From Opisthorchis felineus (taxonomy: Eukaryota; Platyhelminthes; Trematoda; Opisthorchiida; Opisthorchiidae), in NCBI GenBank assembly GCA_004794785.1, contig SJOL01007384.1, positions 581,417-645,416 of the forward strand: a DNA stretch of 64,000 nt, written 5' to 3'. Each line of letters begins with the position of its first letter. Position 1 is the stretch's first letter. Below the pieces are notes generated by a model. The model saw only the letters and a program-made list of their open reading frames with translations. It was not told the DNA's origin and did not search any database. The translations under genes and the position numbers were made by a program. Below are positions 14,301-27,200 of this stretch, one piece after another.

Positions 14301-17300
14301 GCTGTCCGATAAGAGCCAAATATCAGTAAAAAGCTAAATGTTGAAAGTGACCAGTCACCCCTCAATTTAGCATACAACTAAATATTTCCAGCCCACGAAC
14401 ATTGGTTAGTTGCTATCTTGACATTGAATACACGCCAACTGCGCGATAAAGGTTGTGTAAGTGTGTGAAACTTTGCTGAACTTATACTAGAAGGGGCTTG
14501 AAGACCATCCTAACTAGAGTGCGATAGAAGATAAAACTGTCTCGTCTGAAAGAAAGGATCAAGACTGATATCTTCTGATGGGCAGTCTGTAAAAATCAGG
14601 GCAAGTGCACTCGTGAAAGTTAACTATAAAGGTAAACAAGCAAAAGAAAAAGTGTTTCATGAAAGTAAATGAACTAAGGCTATTAATGTATCCAGCAGGA
14701 ACCATGTCTTTCCAAACCCTTCAGTGTTCCCACCAGATGAAACACCGAGCGATCCAAAATATGGTTCAGTTGGTTGTACGAGTTTTTCCTAAGAGAAAAA
14801 TGAGGAATTCAGATGCATGTATAAATACGGTTTTCTACCTCAGAAGGCAAATCACTACCCATCAGTTGAAATTACCATTGGACAAAGACGAAGTTTTGAG
14901 AAAGGGTCCTTATATTAGGGGGCACAGAAGACTATGTACTAGGAATTGTCCATTCTTTGCAGGCCATTGTCAATCACACGCAAACAGATGCATCCGAACT
15001 TTAAGCCTGGAGGAAATACATACACACATAGACAAGGAAATTGAAAGTAAGAGTCTCGACAACAAAAAAGGTACCTACCTGGTCCAACTTCTCCAGACTT
15101 CGATTGAACTGTCTCTCCACATAATCCAATCGTCTACGTAAATTGTTCAGGGCACGACTGGCCTCCAAAGGGTTGGTCGCTTCTAAATGTTCCCATTGTC
15201 GGATCAAATGGTACCGATCCCGTTCAACAACACGTTGCAAATGTTCTATGGCGCTGAGAAGTTGCGTGAGCTGAAACGGGCAGGAACGACATAGCGGGTG
15301 AAACAGATAGGAGCACAGAGTGATCGTTTCAGGGGTTTCTCTCGTGAACAGTTTTGGTTTTCAAGTTCTACGCTCGTCATTAAACCGAACGAACACATTT
15401 AGCGGGAGTACCGCAGTCAAGCTTAGACTTAGTGTCACTGGATCTGCCAACTGGTGGGGAGGCTTCGCCGGTAGCTGCGACGAGTGGATACATGAAACTG
15501 CTGACAGTGCAGGGCTCTTCAACGCCGCCACCAAGGACTGAAGTTACACAGAGTGGGTGAAAAAAGCGAGCAAATATAGCGGATATGTCTTACAGGAAAC
15601 AAATTGAGCTGGGCGACATTTACTGAATTCTTCGTAATTCGTTGAGGGCAACCTACTAACCCGGAACTGAGGAACGGCATCGGGAGACCAACTAAGCCCT
15701 TGAAAAAGAAATTTGTTTCACGATGGAAGCCTGATGTCGAACAAGGAAACTCACAATAAATGAGGATAATTAAAAACGTAGGAATTGTACTCAATGACCT
15801 TTTCGATGTAGGTTCACATAGAAGGTAAACCACACTAGTGTTTCTTTTTTACCCCCCATTAAGTCAACCTGAACTCGCAAAGAAGTGCTCCAGCCAAACT
15901 GATGTTCTACGCGATTGAAGACAAATAATTACGGGGAAAACAGAACTTTTGCTTCACAGTCGCATGAGTACATGACTCCAGACGAGGAAATCTTCGAAAA
16001 AGGAACACTACGGTGACATCATTACTCCACCCAGCTCTGGACTACACGAAGAATACTTTCACTCCCTCGAAATAACTTAACGTAAAAAGTATGCAGATGG
16101 CACTGGTCTTCGTCACGGTCCATTGAGAACTACACCGCATGACTGATGCATGTTACATTGTTCTATACTAACGGTAGGCTCAACCGATAATTGGCTCGTG
16201 TGCATAATAGTGTCTGAAGTAAAAGGCTACACCACTGGACCAAGAAACGAAAAAAGCAAGACCCAATCTGTTCAGAATAAGACTGGCTGTCGCAGGACAC
16301 GGCCCACTTCTCACGCACAACTACTTTACTTTGCACTAAACTGCATAAGTTAGTTCATACTCAACCTAATACTTACCTACGGCATCGTGATCACAATTGC
16401 TCAGCTGTGCAAATCGAAGAAAGCATGAGAACTGAGGCACTTTCAACCCGTACAAGCCCAGACAGGAGCTACCGAGATGCCAAGGTTGGATTCGAACGAC
16501 GGACCGTCCGATCAGTAAATCCGCGCCTTGACCTCTGTACTATCTCCAGCTCCACTGTAATTAGGCTTGCTAACAATCAGCACTTAGTATAGAAAAGCAT
16601 ACCTTTGGGGATACATCAGTGAAGCTGAACATATGACACCCCACTTCACCCTATTGGTGTAACAGCGAGTTATCCAGTTTCAAACACGTGGTTATCACAC
16701 GCTGGAACAGATAGGGTGCTTGCAACTGCAAACTGGAGTCGTCCGACACCTTTTACCAAACAAAGCTTCTATTTTACCGTAAAGTACGATGAAATTAACA
16801 AGTCGCAGAAATATGAACTCGGTTGAAACTCGTGAGCAAAGTAACCCACTCATCAGTGAACGACGGTTTGAGCATAGAAATACCTTAGAATACCTGGAAA
16901 CATCACAAACAAGAAATTCAGCTGGATTCCAGGTGAGTCTCTCGCAAAACCAAATTTGTTTGCAAAAGAGTGTATTTCGCTACTTTAGAGTACCTTTTGC
17001 CGAGAGAATCGCTTTTTGACCTCCCGACCAAGGTTCCAATATTTGTCTTTGAAGATGGAGTTGCCATTGATAGGTGTCAGATAGTTGGAGCATTGATGAG
17101 GGACTACATACATTAGTGAACAAATCCGACTTTCTAAACACGTTTTGTTTATTTTTGAGAGGAACACAAAACAAAAATGTAAAAAAGCAAATGCTCAGTT
17201 CATAAAGAAACCTGTAACCCCCATGCAAGAACCAGTCGTTCAGGACCACGCGTCCTTCAAGGGTAGGGGGCGATGGTAGTTAAAACGTAAATTTTATCGA

Positions 17301-20300
17301 CAGGAAAGCACTTAATGTACGAGTTTCAATCAACTGTGCAAACACAAATCCAACTTCCTTTCCACGTAAATATTCGGGAGCCGAACCATAAAATTTAAGG
17401 GAGATGACAGGTAGGGAACCAAGTGAAGGTACTCCAGGAAGATGAGAAAAACTGGAATTTTAAGACTTAGTGGTGAACAATTAGTTACTGTTAGAAATTT
17501 CAATCGCTTACTTAAATGAGCCTGCATGAGGAAAAGGGGCATAAACAAAACATAAGTGATGAGTTTACCTAGGGCTGTCACGATGGCAGATAATTTCGAC
17601 ATGAACAATTGTTTATTGTGTTAACCAATTTTATTGATTCTCAGTACAAGCGACCAAGACCAACCACATTCAGAATATGTTGGTAATGTAAGGAGATGTG
17701 GAAATTTTTCAACTGAGATTTCATCAGGTCAAGCAAAGCTGGAAACGACGAATAACGACACTTGCGCGCGGTCGTAGGCGATAACTCAACAAATTATGCG
17801 GCAAATGACGGTGTCGAGTATTCCACCTTCACATCGTTATTCTCAGTCCGCATGTACTGTCAAACTTACCATGTAACCAGCCGCCATCGTACCTTCGCTC
17901 AGCCTTATCAATTTCCTGGGCTACTTGTTCGGTGCGATTCCAGATGCATTTAGTGCCACACCGCAGACATCTTGTTACCTCGTTCTAGTGTCAATTAAGG
18001 GTTCGCTGATAGTGCTTTCCTTGGAGGAAAGGGGTTAGTGGATGTTGGTGATTACTTACAAGGATTGGAAGCCACTGCGTTTGGACTGGAGGGGTAAATG
18101 CGAAAGCGCTATTGGGATCTTTCACATACACATTCAAACCGGCCCAGTTCACCGAAACAGGCACCGAAAAAACAGCAAACAATACGTGCTGCTAACAATT
18201 AAACAGTAGTCAGAGGACCACATCGTAGGCGAAATGGATGACTAACAGCCGTGTAGCTCGTGGTACATTTCGAAAGTTGTCTTGTTCAGAAGTGTTACAT
18301 GGAGAGAAACTCTCTTGTCTGATGATGTTTCAAGTAGTGAGGCAAGACAGCTGTTTCCTCTTTCGATTTTTCCGACAATTTTCGTTCCGGTGGATCTGAA
18401 AGCCTCATTATAGTAGGTTTCGTTCGGTACATTGGTCAATGACTTTGATACAGTTCTTTTAAGGTCAATGATGGAGATGAAAGGAAGCCTGAGTAACTAG
18501 CAGAGTGCATAGGTCTGTGGTCCCCTAATACGCCTAACATATACGGTCAAGGAACTCGGAAAACCGAATGTGTGCTGAGCACCTTAAGCCTTTCACTTAC
18601 ACAAGGAATCGTTACGAACAAAGCCGACAAAAACCAAACATCACCTTGAGATTTGCGACACATGATCGCAAATGCATTACCAACATAACGCCATCAGAGA
18701 GACAGCAGACATATAATATTGTTCACCTACTCGGAATCCAGCTTTTCTAGGAAGGTTACCATCACATGCACAAAGATTTGCTGAAGACACAACTAGTCAC
18801 ACCTGGTGCAGGGACATAAATCTCAACTGTGGACCGCACAAATACACGGAACCAAAAATAAGTCGCGGCGAAAAACCTCAACCCCAGCTCGATTAATGTC
18901 TACCCAGGGCTGCTCGGTTGAGATTATCTATTATTGTATCTTAGCCCTTCGCATCGGCCTAAAACTTGACGTAAGTCCCCTTGAGTGGTTCAGAAGGCTG
19001 ATATTTGCTTGGCTAAATCGACAGTCAGTCACCTGAGTTTCTCCGTTCAACTATGTGAGACCACCGAGTCCTCAGAGCGGATACAATTGCCCAGGTGACA
19101 ATTCCGTTGTTTGGGTTCACTTGCATGGCTCGAACCTACAGGTTCATAACGGTTTGCAACAAGTTCGTATCGCTGCGCTTGTTCAGTTATTGACTAGCTA
19201 GTTGTTATCGATCCGCCACGATCGCACCAGCCGCAGTTAGTTCCTATTTCCTGTAAGCTGATTAAGTCGCAGCAGACGTAAGGAAAAGACGTCGAAAAGC
19301 GTACGTCCCCGGGATTTTAGAAGGGAACTTTGCGACAACGGTGTGCCCATTGTACAAACATCTTGCTTGCTGATTCCACCAAACTGCAAAGGACGCAAAC
19401 ACAACGATCGATAGTTGTAGACAGACGCGTACGTAAACAACCTGCCAGCGAATCACACAGTGGTTACGGCATAAAGTGCATCAGCAGTGTGGAAAAATCG
19501 TTCCCGCCGTCTACTAACCAGAGCAGGCAAGAAGGGGGGAGAAGATGCGGAGGAAACCACAGAGTTCACTGGTCGGTTGGTCTGGTAAAACAGCGACCGA
19601 TACACTGGCACCCTGCTGGCAAAGGCACGAAGTGCCCTGAAGTCCTACCGACAAAAAACCTGGTAGCCGTCAGGCAATACACATACACGGTGGATCACAT
19701 CACAAGGAAGTGCGCATTGGTAAAGCAGTGTGCTGTTTGTTAAGAACCAGATTTAGAGACAGGAGGTGACGTCACCTAAATGGACTTCAAATGAATTCTA
19801 AAAAATGCAATTTCGTCTTTAATTGAGTCTTTGGGCAAATGCACTTAAGGGGTGGATACATTCAGGTGTGAGAGCAAGCCTCCCACCCGGAGTACAAATA
19901 GACATTAAGCGTGTGCTTCGCTGCATTCAGACAAACACCAGTAAATATAACAAACCAAAGTAATCAACTATGAGACAAAGAGGCAGTGCCAAATGTAGAA
20001 ACCATAGGTGATGAAATATCGCCGGGTTGGTCAGCACTAGTTGAGGGCACTAAAGATGGTGGGGATGAAATCGAACCACTGATCTTTCGGGCAGGATCCA
20101 ACTCGAACCGATCCCAATACGTCATCCTGAGGTGAACAGAGAACGGAATAGTGATATGGTACGAAACGCTATTGAGTCCATGCGTTTTCTTTTTTCGCTC
20201 CTGTTCAACTTGAGACATTAAAATTTTCAACAGGTCTTCTAAAGCATCTGTTAACTGAATATGGGACCATTGGTGACTTGTTAGCAAGCAGACCGCAAAA

Positions 20301-23300
20301 CAATGTTGTGTGCTCAAAAGTTGCAAAACTGTTAAGACCAGTCCAAATTAAGTTCAAAAAGAACCCCCTTTATTACTTATCTTGTACAGTTCCCATTGAA
20401 TTATGCGGAAATTTTAGCTCAAATACCACGGTACACACAATATTCCACTCTTCAGTTAATCCGCGGTATTGGAGTCTTCTTTAGCTGGGTACAGGCCGTG
20501 TCATTATGCCTCACACTTTTTTCCAGGTGAGTTCCGGTCAATATCTTTATGCAATGCAGGGAGAAGAAAAAACACTGATTAAGAAGTGTGGATCGGGGGT
20601 GGCCAAGCTGAAATATCAGTTTCCTGCCTGCATTTCTTAGAAAAAAACGGACGGAGATGATGATCGTTAGGTACCCTGATAAAGAAGTCGATTTCAATTT
20701 TCCTGCTCTGACCACACGACGGTCATTTATACCAGAAGAATTTCACACCGCGAAGAACCCACCACAGTAACTTTAGTTGCGGTCAATTCTATCTATTCTC
20801 ATTCGATGCCAACATTAAAACAAACAGTTTGGACCATCCGGATCACCCTGACTGGCCCCACTGAACGTTACTATCTTCTGGCACTCCACATGATAGCCTG
20901 ATGACCTTTCATGTGCACATCACTCTTCCAGGCGCCTTCCTTTAGTTGATGCATTTCAAGCGCAGAGGAATCGAAAAAAATCGATGGACAAGCTTGACCC
21001 CTGAATGCGAACTGAGAGGCCTGTTTTATGTTTGAGGATCCTGTTATTTGATTGTTCACAGCGCTGAACAACTTCCGATCCGCACTGTTGTTTCCCATAA
21101 ACTCCTAGTTTTCATGATGCCCGTCGAGAATGATTGGTCGGTAAACTTTTCACTATACTTTTCGATCACGCATAATTCGCCCTTCAGAATCGCTCTATCC
21201 ATCAACAAAAGCGAGGATTCGCGTGCTAACCCTCGACTGCTTCAAATGAACTAATACGCAGCTCGTACCAAAAGCACAACTCATCAGTGGCTGTTAATTA
21301 TGACGTGGAAGGCTGCACTGGTGACCTAGTGCAACGCGTGTGAAGGCAAAACATAGCCATCAGTATTGCCAAGCGTGACACTGGCATTTCACGGTAATCC
21401 CAGCAATGATGCAAAGTAAGCTCAGACATAGATAAACCCCTGATTAGCTTTTGCTGATGAACTAACGGGCATTGAACCATCCCAAACAAAAGCAAGAAGC
21501 AGGGAACAAAATCAGTGAATTAAACTCACGTTCGACGGTGCGTTGTGAACTGCCTTATCCCAGGCCAAGGCGGCAGCTTCGAAGCGTTTTCCCATAGAAT
21601 GTGAAACACGCTGTTGATGAGTGAGCAGTAGATCATGGTCTGCCGCCCGAGCTTCCTGATCTAACGCTAAGTATTTCTGTCTAAATTCCTGCAACACAAA
21701 AAGGGGAGAGTTTTCAGCAACCTTATGAGTAGTGTATTACGTCTAAACTCTGTATCTTCTTACATACCAGCAAAACCACCTCTGTGAGGTCTGCGCACCA
21801 GTCTATTTACAGTCTTTTTCTTTGAGAATAAGCACACAGAAGGGACGAACGTTCGAGTCTTTTCCAACAAGACGGCCTTATGGGATAGGATCTCATGCTC
21901 GTGTACAATCCTACGTGTACCACCGGAGTAGGGTGTTGTTCTGCTTTTGCACAGAGGGCGATGGGCAAGGACCGATCCTTCTGTCAGCAAAGGCAAATTG
22001 TTTCCAACCATCACCGGGAATTCTAATGAGTTTTCTCTACACAAGTGCGACATGAACGCGATATACTGTACAGCATGAGAAGTAACTTACACAGATATGA
22101 ACACATCTGTAAATTGGAGATTGAAGAGACTTGTGGAAAGCAGCGAAAAGAACCTAAGTTTTGCGACCGGCCGTATGCACTTGGCTACTAGGCAAAAAGC
22201 ACGTACATGGTATGGTACATTCATGAGGAAAGGAGGGGTACGCGGGTGGAGTCAAAAGTCGAAGTCAAACAGAACAGCTAGTAGGCGAACACACACGTTT
22301 CACTTGGGTTATGGAGCCGGACCCTAATAGCACGGTCGATTAAGAATACGCGACATACAACTTGGGAGGGAGATCCTATGTCTGGTGAATGAGCTGTTTC
22401 GGCCAAATACGATGCGAATGTGCCCGACAGCAGGACTTCATTTGACCACTGCTCAGGAAAACCGGTTTGGGTTCCCGTATTCTGTCCGGCAAACGACGGT
22501 TAAAATGTGCTGCTCGACATGAACACAAATAATATACAGGAAAGCTATTGACAGGTTTTGAAATCATGTCTTCCAAATTGATTTCAATGGCAGAGCTAGA
22601 ACCGAAACTCAGGCACACAACGGTGTCAACGCACCTCATATAAGTACAATGTTCTGACAGTGAATCACCTCTGGACGGGGGCATTATATAAACGTTAATT
22701 TTCTGAGCAATGCGTTGTTCATTTTTGTTATATAAACTGAATAGCTTTTGATACAAATTGTCCAGAGTATCTGTTGAGAAAAAATATCCGGTTGGGAAAT
22801 GGAAGTTCCACTTGTTGATAACCAGAGAAGCACATCTCCCAGTCAAGCATCTGAGCGAGTTTCGCTCGTGGTGTGGCGGTGTGAAAGTACCGACTCAAAT
22901 ATACTTACCCGTTCAAGATTGCTTTCCGCTGTTTAGTCGGTCTTCTTCAGAAAAGATACATCAGGGAAAAATTAACTGATTGTTGCGTTCAACGTCAAGA
23001 GTAAACGTTAAGTCCGGGCCAAATGGGTCGAGCTTTTTTAAAACATCGGCTGAACAAACATTGCCGATGGCAAGTAGAAATCAATTGTTTACGTAGCGAC
23101 CATACAATGCAAATTGTCCGAGGGACGTCCTTACCTGTGGAGTTTCAAATTTACTCATGGAAAGATCCTCCAGTAAAATACTTGAAGATCGCATCAGAAT
23201 TTCACCTTTCTACCGATAGGATTCACTAGTGAAATGCACGTAGTACATATAAAGTAGTCATAGTTCTTTTGAGTTTAAGAGAGTCAGTAAATACATTCTG

Positions 23301-24185
23301 TCAAGCAGTAAACAAAGTCTATTGTCTCAACGAGCGGTACCCCAGTATGAAATGACACGATGTCAAGAGAAAACGTGGTGGTGATTATCAATTCTTAGGC
23401 CTATAAGCTGGCTGGTGAACCGAAAAACACATTCAATATTATACGTTAATACCACTGAGTAATACTAGCAGACTGCCAAACCACTTGGCCAAGAGGATAT
23501 GGAGAACGAAACATGTTGAGGATGGTCCTGAGAGGTACATCAGGTTTGGGGGAACACAAAGTTGGGGTATTGTTGTAACAATGTGCATCAAAAAGCACTA
23601 GTGCGATTACTGGTCGTTGTTCTCTTCACTAAGGTGTGCAGTTTGGTTGCAAACGTTTCGTCACCAACCGAGGTGACAATAATGCGCAGTGAGTTGGCGG
23701 TGCGTCGGTGTGTAGGCGCTGATTAGTATTGTGTTTGTACCATGTCTTTTCGACGCGTGAAGGATGGTGAACTCTGGTTATGATTGGTCAGTCTAGGCAT
23801 CCGGTATGTGGTTCGTAATTTTTGAAGCACATTTCTCCGTAAGAATTTATGAGGTGTAGTTGTTCGCACGAGGAGGCTTACCGGCAGGCGGAGTTCTCCC
23901 AGTGATGAACTTGCTTAACCGACCACCTATAGAACCTGATCTACCAACATTTCCTTTGAAAGTAAACCCATTCGGGTGTGCAACGCTCAAGGAAACTTGT
24001 CGATAGGAGAACTTCACCTGAAAACAGGCCTCCACACGCAAACAAATACACACCCTCCATGAATGCTTGCCGAGAAACGTGCTTCCAAAAATCACAAGCC
24101 ATAGACCGGCAGTGGACCATTCGGATGACTGAACCGACTATTCAAACGATCAATCATAACCTGAGAATACCTCCTCTCGCGTCCA

Positions 24186-24225
<40 letters not shown>

Positions 24226-27200
24226 CAAGAATGCAGCACTACTCAACGCCCACATACCGACCACTCACTATGCACTGATGACGTTACCTCAGTTGGTGAT
24301 GAAATGTTTGCAACCAAATCGCCCAGCTCACCGAACAGAACAACCAGCTATACAAAATGAGCTACCAACATTCCAATTGATAGCAGTGTCGATACTCCGC
24401 ATCTGTTTCAGAAGTCGGAAGAATTTGGGCAATAGTTTTCAAATCGACGGTGTCCTGTCTTTTTCGGCAAACAAGTTGACACATTTGGATTCACTGAAGA
24501 GGTTTTTTTTCACGTTGGTGATTTAGCCATCTAATCAATTTCAGCCATTTTTAATTGATTTAGGCAGTAACGATCGACCATTCGACTGCAAATGTTTCAC
24601 AGCATCAATTTGCTTTTTGTCATACGCTGCTTAAATGTTCACTTATATCTGAGCCATTGACAGCGGACTAACCGATCCAATGGTGTTGCTATTGGTTGTT
24701 GAATTGAACATCGAGTTCAAGTGACCACTCTTGTGACGAGGGCCTGCAAAAGCGTGGTGTCTGGATTTCACGAATAAAAATTGCGCATATCACCTGGATT
24801 GGTCGGGGATTACCCGCACGGAGTTAGAGGATTGAGCTGGCTGTTTCCTCCTTCCAGTCTCGGTTTTCTTCCGATAGCAATGAGTCAAACGTAACCGCTG
24901 AAGTCTTGACGTTCAGATACAAACAAGGTCCCCAAAGCACTTTCAAAACGGGTTTGTTTGCGGTCCGGTTCACAAATAATATTGTGAACGATATCACACC
25001 TGTTTTGTGTGTGGCGGCCGAATGCAGTCGCAGTCTGATTGGTCCTACTTCTGCGCAGAATTTCCAACGGTGTTTAGAAGACTGACTTCACTCGGTACAC
25101 CGATTGAGAAAAAGAAATCTTGGTCACGACCCAGTTTGACTTTGATGCGATCCGTCTGACTGTGATCTAGCCACCTATGTACCCCTCCATTCATTTAAAT
25201 TCGCGAACATAAGCGCACCTAGGCATGGATGTGATTTACCTACCTTCACATAAACCTTTGACGTGTTAGCCAAAGTGATCAATCACGGGAAGTGAGTTTT
25301 TCTCGATGCCCTCTTTCCCCGGAAATAGATGTGGATACACTGGCATGGCTTGCTCAAAGGCACACGAGGAGCTGCAAGAGTAATTTTGTTGGTGTTGTCA
25401 TCATGAAGGCCAAGTGACTTCACTGTAGCCAAAATGACACCTTGGGTTCAAGTACGAGGTCTGTTGTTGGAATTAACACGGGGCCCGAGAATCCGAACGA
25501 GTGCACACAAAATATAAGGAGCCACCATATCTTTCGACCACGGTGAGCCAAAGAGCTGTAGGCAAACTAGAGCGTAAGAGGACACCAAACCATCTCATCT
25601 ACAGGAACCGAGAAAAATCGCTCAAGCCTTCCTACTTGGTTAACGAAAACGCAGGCCTACACGTGTTTTCAAGTAAATTTGTCAGAGCATAATGCAGGTT
25701 TTCACTTCGTAGAAATCACGGTTTTAACTGGGACATAAAACTGTCAGTTCCTGTAATCTGTACTGTCTGGCCAAGCGACATCACCACTGTGATGACCCCT
25801 TTGAGGTCGGCAGATAAAAGGCCTTTGTAGATGTAACCACGCAGTTGGGTCATTACATAAAGCGGGCACACACACATCTATTGTAAGGCCGAGAAGCAAA
25901 ATCACACTGCAGCTTCTAGGACAGAAACCGAACAGCTTCCGTCTGTCGAAAATTGTAGTGGATAAAACTGACCGAGAGGAAAGAGGGCGAGATGGCTCGG
26001 TGGTTAGAGCGCGAATTTACTGACCGGAAGGTCCGTGGTTCGAACGCGACCTACGCATCTCGACTTCCCCTGTCTAGGCTTGGGCAACCTGGCAGTATCC
26101 CAGCCCTCGTGCTTCCTTCGGGTGGCATAGCAGCTGGGCACCGAAAGGGTACTACAGCTGAACGATTATATTATAGTGTGCCCGAGGTCACCCGAATGAA
26201 GGATGTCAATAGTTGTTTGCTGGAATTTCGGCTGTGAAACAATTAAGCAGAAATTTCAACTGGTGTAAACACACTATATTCCTGTTCGTTATTATGGCAC
26301 ACTTGCCCGCCGGCTTCCGCAAAAGCTTTCCGTCGCTACTCTCAGCTGCCTCTTCCCGGCATTCGACGCCGGAGCCTTCATCCTCAGTGCTCCACACACC
26401 ACATGCGTTATTGGAGTTTTGGACCGGAAGGACAAGGAGGTAGCATACCTGTCATAAAACAACTACGTTGCCTTGAACTATAGTCCATGAAACTGATAAA
26501 ATCGACGAGTGCGTGGATGTTCCAATGACGCGTGCGCATGCTAGCAAACAATGAATGTGGGCGTATGATATAACTAGAGCAAGCGGACAAGTATCATGTC
26601 ACCATGGGGCTAGTCTTATAGTCTAACATAGTCACGGAATAATTTGACGAAAGCATAAGCCTTATTTCATCCGTTGACCGGATTTTATGCAAATCCTTCA
26701 AATGTCACTTGGGTCCGCTAACACGCATCCATCTTTTGAGGATCCACTCGGCTAGGCAAAATCGTACATTCCAAGTATGATCGTTGCTTTGATTGCTCTG
26801 AAAAACACCGAAATTCGTCTGTCAAATGATCGTAGGAGCCTCTTCACTGCCCAGCTAGCATGATCAGAAGTGGCATTTCCGACGTAAGGACGCACAATAA
26901 GTTGGTTGGCCTTGATGGAACAATCGAAGTAGTAGGATTTGTTGGCTGGAAAGATGGTCACTGAAATGAATGCAGATGAGTGCAGTCCGCACACAAGTCA
27001 TATGTGAAACAGTGGAGGAAAGGGGCTGAAGTCATGGCAAGCCTCTCTAAGAACTAGGTTTCAGTACCAAGTTTGCTCGGGTAAAGAAAGAACGATGAAA
27101 GATTAACTGAGCTTTGTAAGCATGTTCAACGGAGATTTCATCCCGTGAGTGAGGCTAATCTATGCTGAAAAGCCCAGAAGCACTGTACACCTGGTGCACG

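Noticed and set aside
14659..15141. 160-codon plus-strand open frame
   Set aside because: It overlaps the well-supported APP E2 exon on the opposite strand and shows no domain.
22376..22846. 156-codon minus-strand open frame as a gene
   Set aside because: No family match and no start context; only the part after the acceptor at about 22772 looks exon-like, and that is mentioned as a weak finding.
23978..24526. 182-codon plus-strand open frame through the (AT)n tract
   Set aside because: It owes its length to the stop-free frame of the AT repeat and overlaps repeat arms; no coding character.
25983..26055. Possible functional tRNA gene
   Set aside because: Same reasoning; identical heads plus body occur at 32.2 and 38.7 kb.
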